Shown piece by piece: positions 1 through 9,081 of a DNA stretch of 64,000 nt. Source of the stretch: Azoarcus sp. (GTDB lineage: Bacteria > Pseudomonadota > Gammaproteobacteria > Burkholderiales > Rhodocyclaceae); NCBI GenBank assembly GCA_030604735.1, contig JAUVVG010000001.1, positions 160,367 to 224,366 of the forward strand, in the 5' to 3' direction. The position numbers and the translations under genes are program-made. Position 1 is the stretch's first letter. Every line of letters starts with the position of its first letter. Under the pieces are notes generated by a model. That model was not told the DNA's origin. It saw only the letters and a program-made list of their open reading frames with translations, and searched no databases.

Positions 1-72
1 GCTACCGGCAAGCGGGTCGAGGAAGACGGTGCGGACAAACCTGGCATGCGAGCAACTCCGGTATCGGTCTGA
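1..72. other. Window edge; possible gene end, direction unclear
   Basis: The first 72 bases can be read two ways. On the plus strand an open frame runs from base 1 to a TGA at 70-72, which could be the last 23 codons of an upstream gene. On the minus strand an ATG at 47-45 has a GGAG eight bases before it and stays open to the window edge, which would suit a gene divergent from the LysR regulator, a common arrangement. Neither peptide is recognisable, so no product is assigned. Confidence 0.2.
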
Positions 73-109
73 ATCAAGAAGAACGGTTTGATACATCGTA
101 GAAATCTCG

Positions 110-138
110 TTGACTCAAGTCCAATGCATTGTTGTACA
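110..138 (+). promoter_or_regulatory. Candidate promoter of the LysR gene
   Basis: TTGACT (110-115) and TGTACA (133-138) are separated by 17 bases in an AT-rich stretch just before the LysR start at 170. Two ATGCAT hexamers (124-129 and 155-160) flank the presumed start of transcription and could be part of an autoregulatory site. The -10 match is poor, so this is only a suggestion. Confidence 0.3.
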
Positions 139-169
139 TTGATTGATAATTTTTATGCATGGATAAACT

Positions 170-1054
170 GTGACGCTGGTCCAGCTCCGCCATTTCATCG
201 TGCTCAGCGAGTCGGGCTCCTTTGCCAAGGCGTCCAAATTGCTTTTTCTGACCCAGCCGGCCCTGTCACGAAGCATCCAGGCACTCGAGTACGATCTGGG
301 CCATGCCCTGTTCGATCGCATCGGGCGGCGGATCGAACTCACCATGGTGGGCAAGCAGTTACTGTCACGGGCGAGACGGCTGGTGCAGGAGGCGGACTCG
401 CTCAAGGCCATCGGCCGTCAGATGCAGGACGGGGTCAGCGGCATCGTTCGGGTCGGACTGAGCTCGGGGCCGGGCGCCATCCTGTCCACCCCCATGCTGC
501 TTCATATGGCGCAGCATCACCCCCGCTTGCAGCTCGAAGTGGCGCGGGGCAACACCGAGTTGCTGATCCATGCGCTGCGTGCCCAGCGTCTGGATGCGGC
601 GGTGGTGGACATCCGCGCCTTGCGCCCCGCAGCCGACTTGACCGTCAGCGAGCAGGTCGAGATGTCGGCCAGCTTTTTATGCCGAAAGGGCCATCCCCTC
701 GACGAGGTCGGAGTGCCCGTGCCCTTCGAGCGTCTGCTGGCCTATCCCATCGCCTCGACCCCGCTCAGTGACGAAGTCGCTCGCATGCTCACGGAGCGGT
801 ATGGCGCTGCGGCCAACCCGGACGACATGGTGACGCTGCGCTGCGACGATACCGCGACACTCGTCGAAGTCGCCCGCAGCAGCGACGCCATCGTGCTCAC
901 CATCAAGGCCGCCGGACGCGATCTGGTGCCGCTCGATACCGTGCCGGCGCTGAACGCCACGGCCCGCTTCGGCCTCGTGACCCTGGCCCACCGGGCCGAG
1001 GTCCCGGGGCTGCGAATCGTCCGGGAACTGGTCACGCGATTGCTCACGGCTTGA
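170..1054 (+). CDS. LysR-family transcriptional regulator
   Basis: This 294-residue protein is a standard-length LysR regulator. Residues about 1-60 form the winged helix-turn-helix (the stretch around SFAKASKLLFLTQPALSRSI), followed by a linker helix and a periplasmic-binding-protein-like effector domain from about residue 90. The start is GTG at 170: the only nearby in-frame ATG (155) runs straight into a stop. The gene lies 209 bases upstream of, and in the same direction as, the TMAO-reductase-like gene. It could therefore add a second input to that gene besides TorR, but its ligand and target cannot be read from the sequence. The family is certain; its role here is inferred from position only. 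Confidence 0.9.
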   Translation: MTLVQLRHFIVLSESGSFAKASKLLFLTQPALSRSIQALEYDLGHALFDRIGRRIELTMVGKQLLSRARRLVQEADSLKAIGRQMQDGVSGIVRVGLSSGPGAILSTPMLLHMAQHHPRLQLEVARGNTELLIHALRAQRLDAAVVDIRALRPAADLTVSEQVEMSASFLCRKGHPLDEVGVPVPFERLLAYPIASTPLSDEVARMLTERYGAAANPDDMVTLRCDDTATLVEVARSSDAIVLTIKAAGRDLVPLDTVPALNATARFGLVTLAHRAEVPGLRIVRELVTRLLTA

Positions 1055-1131
1055 TCTGGCGGGGCCGCTTGCGATCGGGCGGGTCCCCACTGGGCCATCT
1101 GCCGGCCACCCACTGGGTCAGCCTTCCGTGC

Positions 1132-1152
1132 TTTGTTAACCCGATTAACAAA
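1132..1152. promoter_or_regulatory. Inverted repeat upstream of the torA-like gene
   Basis: TTTGTTAA (1132-1139) and TTAACAAA (1145-1152) form a perfect 8-bp inverted repeat around CCCGA, and a further GTTAA lies at 1186-1190. The site sits about 110 bases before the torA-like start, in the only gap between it and the LysR gene. It is a plausible operator for the LysR protein, for TorR or for an anaerobic regulator. It does not look like the decamer tor box known from E. coli. Confidence 0.4.
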
Positions 1153-1263
1153 CCCGCACCCACGGTTTGCATTTCTCGCGCCATCGTTAATCTTGGCCGA
1201 GGAAGATGGTGACCAAGCGGCCATCGGGCCGAACCCGTCGAAAGCCGATCAAGGAGAGCCATC

Positions 1264-3930
1264 ATGCAAGTCAGTCGTCGTGAATTTCTCAAGTCGACCG
1301 CAGCCATCGCCGTCGCAACCGGTGGGCTGAAGATCTTCGGTGTCAACGAAGTCTTTGGTGCCGACACCGTGCTGATTCCGCACGCTTCGCACTACGGCCC
1401 TTTCCTGGCCGTGGTGAAGAATGGCATTCTGGTCGGGGTGCAGCCGCGCAAGGAGTTCGATGCGATGCCGACCCAGATGCTGATCGACGGCATCCTCAGC
1501 CGCACCTATCACCCGACCCGGGTACAGGGGCCGATGGTGCGTCGCTCCTACCTCGCCAATCCGCGCGGTGACACCAAGCCGCATCTGCGCGGTCAGGAAC
1601 CCTTCGTCCGCGTAAGCTGGGACGAGGCGCTGGCGCTGGTGGCCGACGCGACCTTGCGCACCATCGAGGAGCATGGCAACGATGCGGTGTTCAGCTCGTC
1701 CTACGGCGGCTGGTCGCATGCCGGCGTGCTCCGCCCGCAGGTGCTGCAGGGGCGCCTTTTCGGCCTGATCGGCGGACACAGCGTGACCACCGGTGACTAT
1801 TCCGGTGGTGCCTCGCAGGTCAGCCTGCCGCACATCATCGGCGACATGGAGGTGTATTCGCCGCAAACCGCTTGGGAAGTCGTGCGCGAGCACACCGAGG
1901 TGTTCGTGCTGGTCGGCTGCGATCCGTGGAAGAACAACCGCATCGAATACACCGTGGCCGACCACCAGATGTACCCGCGCTGGCAGGCGATCCGCGACGC
2001 CGGCGTGAAGTTCATCGCCATCGATCCGCAGCGCACCACCACCGCCGAAGCGATGAACGCCGACTGGGTGAAGATCGTGCCCAACACCGACACCGCGCTG
2101 TTCCTCGCGATGTGCTGGCATGTCTACACCACCGGCAAGTACGACCAGGCCTACCTGGACAAATACACCGTCGGTTTCGAGCGCTTCCTGCCCTATCTGC
2201 TCGGCCAGGATGCGGACGGCACCCCGCCCAAGACCCCTGAATGGGCGGCTGCGATCACCGGCATTCCCGCCGCGAAGATCGTCGAACTGGCCGATCTCTT
2301 CGCCAGCAAGCGCACCCAGTTCGCCGGCGCCTGGTCGCTGCAGCGCGCCCACCACGGCGAGATGAGCCACTGGGCCATCATCGCCTTCGCTGCGATGACC
2401 GGCAAGATCGGCAAGCCGGGGCAGGGCGTGGGCTTCAGCTGGCATTATGGCGGTGGCGGTATGCCGGTTTCCGGCAAGCGCGGCGCGGTAGGCATCTCGC
2501 AGGGCCGCAACCCGGCCAAGGGACGCTGTCCCGCGTCGCGGATATCGGAAATGTTGCTCAATCCGGGCAAGGCCTTCACCCGCGATGGTACGACGCTGAC
2601 CTATCCCGATGTGCACATGATCTATAACGCCGGCAACAACTTCGTCCATCACCAGCAGAACACCAACGAGCTGATCGAGGCGATGGCGAAGAAGGTACAC
2701 ACCGTGGTCAACCAGGACCCGTGGTGGTGTGCCTCGTCGCGCTACGCCGATATCGTGCTGGCCGCGACGACTACGCTCGAGCGCGACGACATCAGCTCCG
2801 GCGGCACCTACAGTAACGACAAGATCTGGGCGATGCGCCAGGTCATCCAGCCTTACGGGGACAGCCTCGACGACTTCGAGATCTTCCGTCGCCTGGCGGG
2901 TCTGCTCGGGGTCGAGTACGGCTTCACCGAGGGTCTGACGATGATGGACATCGTCAAGAACAGCTACGCCAATACCGACGCGGCCATCCCGTTCGAGACC
3001 TTCTGGGAAGCCGGCGTGGCCGAGATGGAAGTGCCAACCGAGGCGCGCTTGTGGGTTCGCCACGGCGACTTCTACACCGACCCGGAGAAGAGCCCGCTGC
3101 ACACCGAGTCCGGCAAGATCGAACTCTTCTGCGAAGCCTTCGAGCGCTTCGGCACCCAGGAATGCCCGCCGATTCCGAAGTATCTCGAACCGGTGGAGTT
3201 CCTCGGCAACGCCAAGCCCGGACAGTTGCACGTGGTGAGCCCGCACCCCTACATGCGCGTGCATTCGCAGATGGCCAACGCTTCGGTCGCGGACGAACTG
3301 AACATCCAGGGTCGCGAGTTCGCCTTCGTCAATACCGAGGATGCGCGGGAGCGCGGTGTCAAGGATGGCGACCTGATCGAGGTCTTCAACGATCGTGGCT
3401 CGATCATCGTCGGCGCACGGGTCACCGACAACATCATGAAGGGCGTGCTCAGCATCTACGAGGGGGCCTGGTTGTCCAAGGACAGCAAGGGTCGCTGCAA
3501 CAGCGGGGCGGTCAACATGCTGACCACCAGCGTGGCCTCGAGCGACCTGAGCCAGGCGACCAGCGCCAACACCTGCCTCGCATCGTTCCGCAAGTGCACC
3601 GACGCGGACGGCCCCAACCGTGCCTACGAGCCACCTCCGGTCGAAACCCTCGCCCATGTCGAGCTCGACGTCGCGGCAATGAAGCTCGTGGAGCGTGCCT
3701 ACGAGGCCAGAACCGCCGCCACGGCGACCATGACCCCGGGTGAGCGCCTGTTCTACAACAACTGCACGCTATGCCACGTGCCTCGCGAACCGAGTGAATT
3801 CACGACGCGGCAATGGCATGGCATCACCGAGAGCATGTTCCCGAGAACCGGTCTGACCGAGGAAGAGCGCAAGCTGGTGCTCGAATTCCTCGAACAGAAC
3901 GCCAAGGATGCAGTGAAAACGGCAATCTGA
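1264..3930 (+). CDS. torA: TorA-type TMAO reductase fused to a C-terminal haem c domain
   Basis: A periplasmic molybdopterin oxidoreductase of the DMSO/TMAO reductase family, expected to reduce trimethylamine N-oxide (or a related S- or N-oxide) as terminal electron acceptor. A Tat signal is clear: twin arginines at 5-6 in SRREFLK, a hydrophobic stretch, and likely cleavage after VFGA (about residue 33). Ser180, in the YSGGAS context, matches the serine that ligates molybdenum in this family. Residues to about 800 align with full-length TorA. The last 70 or so residues carry a CTLCH haem-binding motif (834-838) in a domain resembling the C-terminal monohaem domain of TorC. E. coli TorA is about 850 residues and has no haem. 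AAGGAG precedes the ATG. TorT, TorS and TorR homologues lie next door. The true substrate (TMAO, DMSO or biotin sulfoxide) is not fixed by sequence. Confidence 0.88.
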   Translation: MQVSRREFLKSTAAIAVATGGLKIFGVNEVFGADTVLIPHASHYGPFLAVVKNGILVGVQPRKEFDAMPTQMLIDGILSRTYHPTRVQGPMVRRSYLANPRGDTKPHLRGQEPFVRVSWDEALALVADATLRTIEEHGNDAVFSSSYGGWSHAGVLRPQVLQGRLFGLIGGHSVTTGDYSGGASQVSLPHIIGDMEVYSPQTAWEVVREHTEVFVLVGCDPWKNNRIEYTVADHQMYPRWQAIRDAGVKFIAIDPQRTTTAEAMNADWVKIVPNTDTALFLAMCWHVYTTGKYDQAYLDKYTVGFERFLPYLLGQDADGTPPKTPEWAAAITGIPAAKIVELADLFASKRTQFAGAWSLQRAHHGEMSHWAIIAFAAMTGKIGKPGQGVGFSWHYGGGGMPVSGKRGAVGISQGRNPAKGRCPASRISEMLLNPGKAFTRDGTTLTYPDVHMIYNAGNNFVHHQQNTNELIEAMAKKVHTVVNQDPWWCASSRYADIVLAATTTLERDDISSGGTYSNDKIWAMRQVIQPYGDSLDDFEIFRRLAGLLGVEYGFTEGLTMMDIVKNSYANTDAAIPFETFWEAGVAEMEVPTEARLWVRHGDFYTDPEKSPLHTESGKIELFCEAFERFGTQECPPIPKYLEPVEFLGNAKPGQLHVVSPHPYMRVHSQMANASVADELNIQGREFAFVNTEDARERGVKDGDLIEVFNDRGSIIVGARVTDNIMKGVLSIYEGAWLSKDSKGRCNSGAVNMLTTSVASSDLSQATSANTCLASFRKCTDADGPNRAYEPPPVETLAHVELDVAAMKLVERAYEARTAATATMTPGERLFYNNCTLCHVPREPSEFTTRQWHGITESMFPRTGLTEEERKLVLEFLEQNAKDAVKTAI

Positions 3931-3983
3931 GGCCAGGGCCTGCTGCCTGGCGACGGTTCGAGCCATACATCGGCGCGGATGCT

Positions 3984-5096
3984 TCAGGGCGTGCGCGCCG
4001 TTTCCACTTCATAGACTGGTGCGAAGCCGGCCGGCGCCATCATCCAGTCGGCCGGAAAGCGGGCCAGGGTGGCGGGCTCGACCAGCTCCACATCCGGACC
4101 GACATGCGGCTCGACCGGCAGCCCTTCCAGTACGCGCAGCACTTGGCGCATCGCAAGACGTCCCTGCAGCACCGGGAAATCGGTGACCGAGGCCAGAACG
4201 CGGCCGCGGATCAGCGCGCCATACACGCCGGGGGTGATGTAGCTCGCGACGATACCGGTCGTGTCATCGCGTTGGCGGCGAAGCAACTCGGCGACGGCGA
4301 CCTCGGCCATCGGCGCGTTGCCGACCAGATAATCGAGTCGCGGGTGCGCTTCGAGTGCATCCTCGACCAGCTGTCGCTGCACCGAGCGGCCGGTGTCGCC
4401 CCAGCGCACGGTAGCGACCTCCACTGCGCTGCCGGTCAGTGCGGCGTGGAAGCCACGGTCGATGAAGCCGACCCAGCCCGCTTCCTGCGGACCCGGAAAC
4501 CACGCGATCCGCACCGGCGCCGATCCGGCCGGATGACGCTCGGCCAACCAGCGGCCGATCTTCCAGCCGAGCTGATACCAGGGCACGCCCACCTTGGCGC
4601 GCACGCTGCCCGCGGCTATGTCATTGACCAGGGCCAGTGTCGGGCGGGTGGCGAGCGCTGGCACCAGAAGATCGTTGAGGCCGGCAAAGGTCACCGTGCC
4701 GACGAGCAAGGCATCGACCGCGGAATCCGCCAGGCAATCACCAACCAGCTCGCGCTGGCGCGCGAGATGCTCGTATCCGCCGGCTTCGAAGACACGTAAT
4801 CCGATTCCGAGCGCACGCGCCTCCTCGACCATGCCGAAGTTCACCGCATGCCAGTAGCTGTCCTTGAGATGCGGATAAATCGCGCAGACCTGCCAGGCTT
4901 GCGACCGCGCGACGGCCTTCATTTCGTCGGCGGTCGGGCGAGTGTCGGCTTGGGCGGAGCCATCGGCCAGCCAGCGCGCCATCGGCCAGTCCTGGGCCAA
5001 ACCGGGTGACGCGAGCAGCAGGGCGACCACAAGCGATACCGTCCGACCTGAGTCGAACCATGCCCGACAGGGTGAGCAACGGTAAGATGGGCGCAT
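3984..5096 (-). CDS. torT: TorT-like periplasmic binding protein
   Basis: A periplasmic sugar-binding-protein-like receptor that in characterised tor systems binds TMAO and presents it to the sensor kinase TorS. The 370-residue product starts at ATG 5096 and has a long but typical export signal: a basic start, the hydrophobic stretch VSLVVALLLASPGLA, and cleavage near residue 34. The rest reads as a two-lobed type I periplasmic binding fold. The frame stays open upstream on the minus strand, but that part lies antisense to torS and is not coding. The gene is divergent from torS with 51 bases between the starts, and convergent with the torA-like gene. The TorT assignment rests on its likeness to the family plus the adjacent TorS and TorR homologues. 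Confidence 0.82.
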   Translation of the reverse strand: MRPSYRCSPCRAWFDSGRTVSLVVALLLASPGLAQDWPMARWLADGSAQADTRPTADEMKAVARSQAWQVCAIYPHLKDSYWHAVNFGMVEEARALGIGLRVFEAGGYEHLARQRELVGDCLADSAVDALLVGTVTFAGLNDLLVPALATRPTLALVNDIAAGSVRAKVGVPWYQLGWKIGRWLAERHPAGSAPVRIAWFPGPQEAGWVGFIDRGFHAALTGSAVEVATVRWGDTGRSVQRQLVEDALEAHPRLDYLVGNAPMAEVAVAELLRRQRDDTTGIVASYITPGVYGALIRGRVLASVTDFPVLQGRLAMRQVLRVLEGLPVEPHVGPDVELVEPATLARFPADWMMAPAGFAPVYEVETARTP

Positions 5097-5147
5097 CTTT
5101 TTATTGTGCCGGCTTGCAGCGCCTCTGCGCTGCGCTCTGGCGAAAGC

Positions 5148-8147
5148 ATGAGCGCTCCATCTTACGCCAAAGCCCCTTCGCCGCGACGCTTCGGTCTGCG
5201 TGAGCGTCTGCTGCTCGGCCTGCTGCTTGGTGCGCTCGGGACCGTGCTGGTGGCGGTGGTGGGGTGGTTGAGCTTTCAGCGCGTCGTCGACAGCCAGGCC
5301 GTCCTCGTGCGTGAAACCCTGCCGGCTGCCGACGTCTTGCACGACACGGTGCGCGCGAACGCGCGACTGGCGGCGGTCGCACCGCGGCTTGCCAGAGCAG
5401 ACTCGATGGCCGAGCTGTCGCAACTGCGCACCCTGCTCGACCGGGAGTTGCCGCAGATTCGCGACCGCCTCGCCGCGCTCGACTCTCCGCATGTGGAAGA
5501 GGCATTGCGGCAACACCTGCAGCAGACCGCGGCGAGCTTGTCCCGGCAACTGGACGCCATGGCGGATGCCATCGCCGAGCGCCTCGCGCTGCGCGCCCAA
5601 CGGGCGGCCCTGATAGACCGTCTGCGTGAGCAGATCGACAGGCTCGAGGGCGTCGCCCGGATCCAGGCCGACAACGCGACCGCGTTTCTGGTCGCGACCC
5701 TGACCGCGATGCTGCACCGGCAGGACGGTACGAGTTCGACGCCTGGACACACCCGTGACAGCGTGCTCGATCTCGACATCGATACGCTGGAGCGCATGCA
5801 TGAACTCAACCTCACAGTGAATGCATTGGGTGCGGTGATCGACCGCCTCGAAGAGCTGGACACACAAGGCACGCTCGAGCTCTCGCGCCAGCACTTCGAA
5901 ACCCGGCTGGCGCTGCTGTTGCGCCGTGTACGAGACATGCCCGACCCGGGTAGTCGCGCCCAGGCGATGGAGCTGCACGGATTGTTGAGTGCCGCCCTCG
6001 CGCCAGCGGGCGCGTTCTCGATTCGCGGGCGGGAGATCGCGCTGCTTCACGACATTAGCGCGCTGCAGATCCGGGTCGGGGAACTCACCACCGAACTCGA
6101 TGCGCTGGCCGGTGAGCTGATCCATCGCGGCGGCCGGATGCTCGCCTCCGCCACCTTGGCGGCTGACCGCAGCGCCACGCCTGGCTTCATCGCCTTTGGC
6201 ATTCTCGCGGCGGCGCTGCTGCTGTTCTCCACCACCGTCATCGTGCACATCATGCGCCGCCAGACCCTGGGCCGCCTGCTCGCACTGGAGAGCGCCACGC
6301 TGGCCCTGGCGGCCGGTCAGCGCGACGTCGCCATCGACACCCGTGGCCACGATGAACTGGCCTCCTTGTCGCGTGCGCTGGAAAGCTTCCGGCAGGATGC
6401 GATCGAGCGCGATCGGCTTGCCGAAGCGCTCAGGCTGGAGCGGGAGAATCTAGAATCCGAGGTCGCCAACCGTACCGCGCAGTTGCGCGACGCCAATGCC
6501 GCGCTGGCGCACGAGATGGTCGAACACGACGCCGCGCGGGCGCGCGCCGAGAAAGCGGACTTGGCCAAGACGGCCTTTCTCGGCACCCTCAGCCACGAGC
6601 TACGCACACCGATTTCCGGCATGCTCGGCTTGCTGGAACTGCTGCAGCCGGCCCTCGCCTCGCCGACTCAGCAGCATCGGGTGGGGCAGATCCGTTCGGC
6701 CGCGACCCTGTTGCTCGACCTGATCGAAGACATGCTGGACTTCGCGCGTATCGAGGCGGGCCAGGTGCATATCGACAAGACGCCGTTCAAGATCCGGCAG
6801 GCGGTCAACGATGTGTTCGCCGTGCAGGGCGCGCGTGCGGCCACCCGCGGCCTGGCCCTGGTGTCGGATATCGATCCTTCGATCCCGGAGTCCCTTGTCG
6901 GCGACCGCCCCAAGCTGATGCAGATTCTGCTGAACCTGGTCGGCAACGCGATCAAGTTCAGCGATCAGGGCGTGGTGCAGTTGCGGGTCGTCCCGATCGA
7001 TGGGCCTACCCACCTGCGCTTCTCGGTGGTCGACCATGGCATCGGTATCGATCCGACGCGGCAAACCGAGGTCTTCGAGCCTTTCGTGCAGGTGCGTGAC
7101 CAGGGCGGTCGCCATCATGCCGGCACCGGCCTCGGTCTGGCCGTGTGCAAACGGCTGGTGCAGGCCCTGAATGGTCGCATCGTGCTCGAGAGTGTGCCCG
7201 GCGTCGGTACCACGGTGAGCTTCGAGCTTGGATTCGACGCCGTGCCGAGTGCGCAGGTCACGCCCGTAGCTGATTCGGCGGCCGGGCCTGCTGCGGCGCT
7301 ACTGCCTGGGCAGCACGTGCTGGTGGTCGAGGACGATGAAGTCAACCAGCTGGTGATCGAGCGTTTTCTGGGTTTGCTCGGACAGGTGCCGCTGTGTGCG
7401 GACGGTGTCGAGGCCGCGTTGCGTATCGCGGCCGAGGTTCATGTCGACATCGCCCTTGTCGACATGAACCTGCCCGATGGCGACGGCTTGGGCTTGTTGT
7501 CGAGACTGCGTGACATCCCGGGTTTCGGCCGGACGCCTGCCATTCTGATTTCCGCCCATCTTCCAAAGCAAGAGATTCAGTCCATGCTCGCCGCAGGCTT
7601 CTCTGCCGTCCTGCAAAAGCCTTTCACCCAGGCGCAGCTGGGGGCTACGCTGGCACGGGCGCTCGATGCCGCGGCAACCGGCGAGCCGGGCTCCGGCTCT
7701 CTCTCCGAGTCGTCTGCCCGGTCGTCCACCGGCCATCCGGACCGTTCCGGCCCAGTGGGGGAGGCCGGGTCCGACCCGAGCGCGGCGCCCTGGATCGATC
7801 TCGCCTTTCTGCAAGCGGAACGCGATGCGCTCGGCATGGCGACGCTGAACGAGATTGCAGCGGTGTTCCAAAGGCAGGGCGAGATGCTGGTCGCATCGCT
7901 TGGCCAGGCCGCCGCCGCGGACGATCGCGAGGCGTGCCGCAAACTGGCGCACAAGCTCCGCGGCGCGGCCGCCAATCTCGGGCTCTCGCGACTTGCGACA
8001 CAGGCCGCCGGCCTGGAGCAAGGCCTTGCCCGATCCGGGCCGGAAGTCGATCTGGGGGAATGTACTGACGCCCTTGTGCGCGATTACAGGCGTACGCTCG
8101 GGGAACTGGAGGGGGCTCTGCGCGGGATCGACTCCAGCACTGATTGA
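5148..8147 (+). CDS. torS: TorS-like tripartite hybrid sensor kinase
   Basis: A 999-residue inner-membrane sensor that should phosphorylate TorR when TorT reports TMAO. In order it has TM1 (about 21-43), a helical periplasmic sensor domain of about 300 residues, TM2 (about 345-370), HAMP, a histidine kinase core with His483 in FLGTLSHELRTP, an ATPase domain with the N box (about 588) and GTGLGL, a receiver domain with Asp772 in LVDMNLPDG, and an HPt domain with His935 in LAHKLRG. This His-Asp-His layout is that of E. coli TorS. The chosen ATG at 5148 gives a normal N terminus; an in-frame ATG at 5106 would only add residues before TM1. In E. coli, TorS also monitors immature TorC, a partner that is missing here. 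Confidence 0.88.
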   Translation: MSAPSYAKAPSPRRFGLRERLLLGLLLGALGTVLVAVVGWLSFQRVVDSQAVLVRETLPAADVLHDTVRANARLAAVAPRLARADSMAELSQLRTLLDRELPQIRDRLAALDSPHVEEALRQHLQQTAASLSRQLDAMADAIAERLALRAQRAALIDRLREQIDRLEGVARIQADNATAFLVATLTAMLHRQDGTSSTPGHTRDSVLDLDIDTLERMHELNLTVNALGAVIDRLEELDTQGTLELSRQHFETRLALLLRRVRDMPDPGSRAQAMELHGLLSAALAPAGAFSIRGREIALLHDISALQIRVGELTTELDALAGELIHRGGRMLASATLAADRSATPGFIAFGILAAALLLFSTTVIVHIMRRQTLGRLLALESATLALAAGQRDVAIDTRGHDELASLSRALESFRQDAIERDRLAEALRLERENLESEVANRTAQLRDANAALAHEMVEHDAARARAEKADLAKTAFLGTLSHELRTPISGMLGLLELLQPALASPTQQHRVGQIRSAATLLLDLIEDMLDFARIEAGQVHIDKTPFKIRQAVNDVFAVQGARAATRGLALVSDIDPSIPESLVGDRPKLMQILLNLVGNAIKFSDQGVVQLRVVPIDGPTHLRFSVVDHGIGIDPTRQTEVFEPFVQVRDQGGRHHAGTGLGLAVCKRLVQALNGRIVLESVPGVGTTVSFELGFDAVPSAQVTPVADSAAGPAAALLPGQHVLVVEDDEVNQLVIERFLGLLGQVPLCADGVEAALRIAAEVHVDIALVDMNLPDGDGLGLLSRLRDIPGFGRTPAILISAHLPKQEIQSMLAAGFSAVLQKPFTQAQLGATLARALDAAATGEPGSGSLSESSARSSTGHPDRSGPVGEAGSDPSAAPWIDLAFLQAERDALGMATLNEIAAVFQRQGEMLVASLGQAAAADDREACRKLAHKLRGAAANLGLSRLATQAAGLEQGLARSGPEVDLGECTDALVRDYRRTLGELEGALRGIDSSTD

Positions 8148-8152
8148 GCCGA

Positions 8153-8884
8153 TCAGGCGCGGACCCTGACTGGATCGACCGCCAGCCGATAACCTTCACC
8201 GCGTATGGTGGCGATCAAGGACTCGGGCTGGATCTCGTCGTCAAGCTTGGCGCGCAGACGTCGGACCAGAACATCGATGCTGCGGTCGTTGGGATCCCAT
8301 TCCCTGCCGCTGACCGCAAGCGACAAGCGGTCGCGGCTGATGCTCTCGCCGGCATGACGTACCAGCAGCGACAACACCTCGAACTCGCCCCGGGTCAGTG
8401 ACACTTCGCGGCCACCCGAGTCGGTCAGGCGCCTTTTCGGCAGATTCAGGGTCCAACCGGCAAAACCGAAGGCTTCATCCAGCTGGGGTCGATGATCCAG
8501 CGTGCGTCGCAACAGGCTCTTTACGCGCGCGAGCAACTCGCGCGGGTTGAACGGTTTGGTCACATAGTCGTCCGCGCCGACCTCGAGCCCGACCACCTTG
8601 TCGATGTCGTCGTTGCGACTGGTGACCAGGATGATGCCGATGCCCGGGTCGCGGGCGCGAAGGTCGCGAGCCAGGGACAAACCATCGCGGCCGGGCAGGT
8701 TGACGTCGAGCAGCACCACGTCCACCACATTGCCGGACAGGCTCTGCCAGAAGGAATCGCCGTCCTGAGCGAGCAAGGTCCGATAGCCTTCCTGCACAAA
8801 GTAGGCGTTCAGTCGTGCCTGCGTGACCAGGTCGTCATCAACGATCAACAAGGTGGGGCCGGCGGCTTGGGAGGCGTCTTGCAT
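8153..8884 (-). CDS. torR: TorR-like OmpR-family response regulator
   Basis: A 243-residue OmpR/PhoB-type regulator expected to receive phosphate from the TorS homologue and activate the torA-like gene. The receiver domain (about residues 10-125) has the acidic pocket in LLIVDDD and the phosphoacceptor Asp60 in LLDVNLPG, with Lys in VTKPFNP. The winged-helix DNA-binding domain fills the C-terminal half (RRLTDSGGREVSLTRGEFEVL onward). It converges with torS, only 5 bases separating the two ends, so the genes are co-located but not co-transcribed. I could not find an obvious tandem decamer tor box before the torA-like gene, so the binding site may differ from that of E. coli. Confidence 0.86.
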   Translation of the reverse strand: MQDASQAAGPTLLIVDDDLVTQARLNAYFVQEGYRTLLAQDGDSFWQSLSGNVVDVVLLDVNLPGRDGLSLARDLRARDPGIGIILVTSRNDDIDKVVGLEVGADDYVTKPFNPRELLARVKSLLRRTLDHRPQLDEAFGFAGWTLNLPKRRLTDSGGREVSLTRGEFEVLSLLVRHAGESISRDRLSLAVSGREWDPNDRSIDVLVRRLRAKLDDEIQPESLIATIRGEGYRLAVDPVRVRA

Positions 8885-9053
8885 TGTCCATTCTCGACGA
8901 CGGTAATGGGTCTATCGGGGATCGATGGGTGGGCGGATGGGCTGACTACGCTCGACTTGGCGCGGGCCAGGCGGGGCGACAGGGCTCTGAACCGCCTGGC
9001 TCACGACGCTCATCAAAACGTTCTACACGCTGTCGTTTTCTTTGCGAACGCCA

Positions 9054-9071
9054 TTTCCCGCATGCGGGAAA
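9054..9071. terminator. Perfect palindrome after the dienelactone hydrolase gene
   Basis: TTTCCCGCATGCGGGAAA is an 18-bp perfect palindrome 11 bases beyond the hydrolase stop codon on the minus strand. As RNA it forms a 7-bp stem around CATG with A/T flanks on both sides. It may end transcripts of the hydrolase. There is no long T run. Confidence 0.45.
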
Positions 9072-9081
9072 CAGGATGCTC

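Noticed and set aside
1249..3657. An open frame of about 800 codons on the minus strand, antisense to the torA-like gene
   Set aside because: The protein is Arg-, Gly-, His- and Val-rich with no domain, as expected for the shadow of a high-GC gene; the plus-strand frame has clear TorA motifs.
5097..6350. A long upstream extension of the torT frame on the minus strand
   Set aside because: It is antisense to torS and shows no family sequence; the signal peptide starting at 5096 marks the true start.
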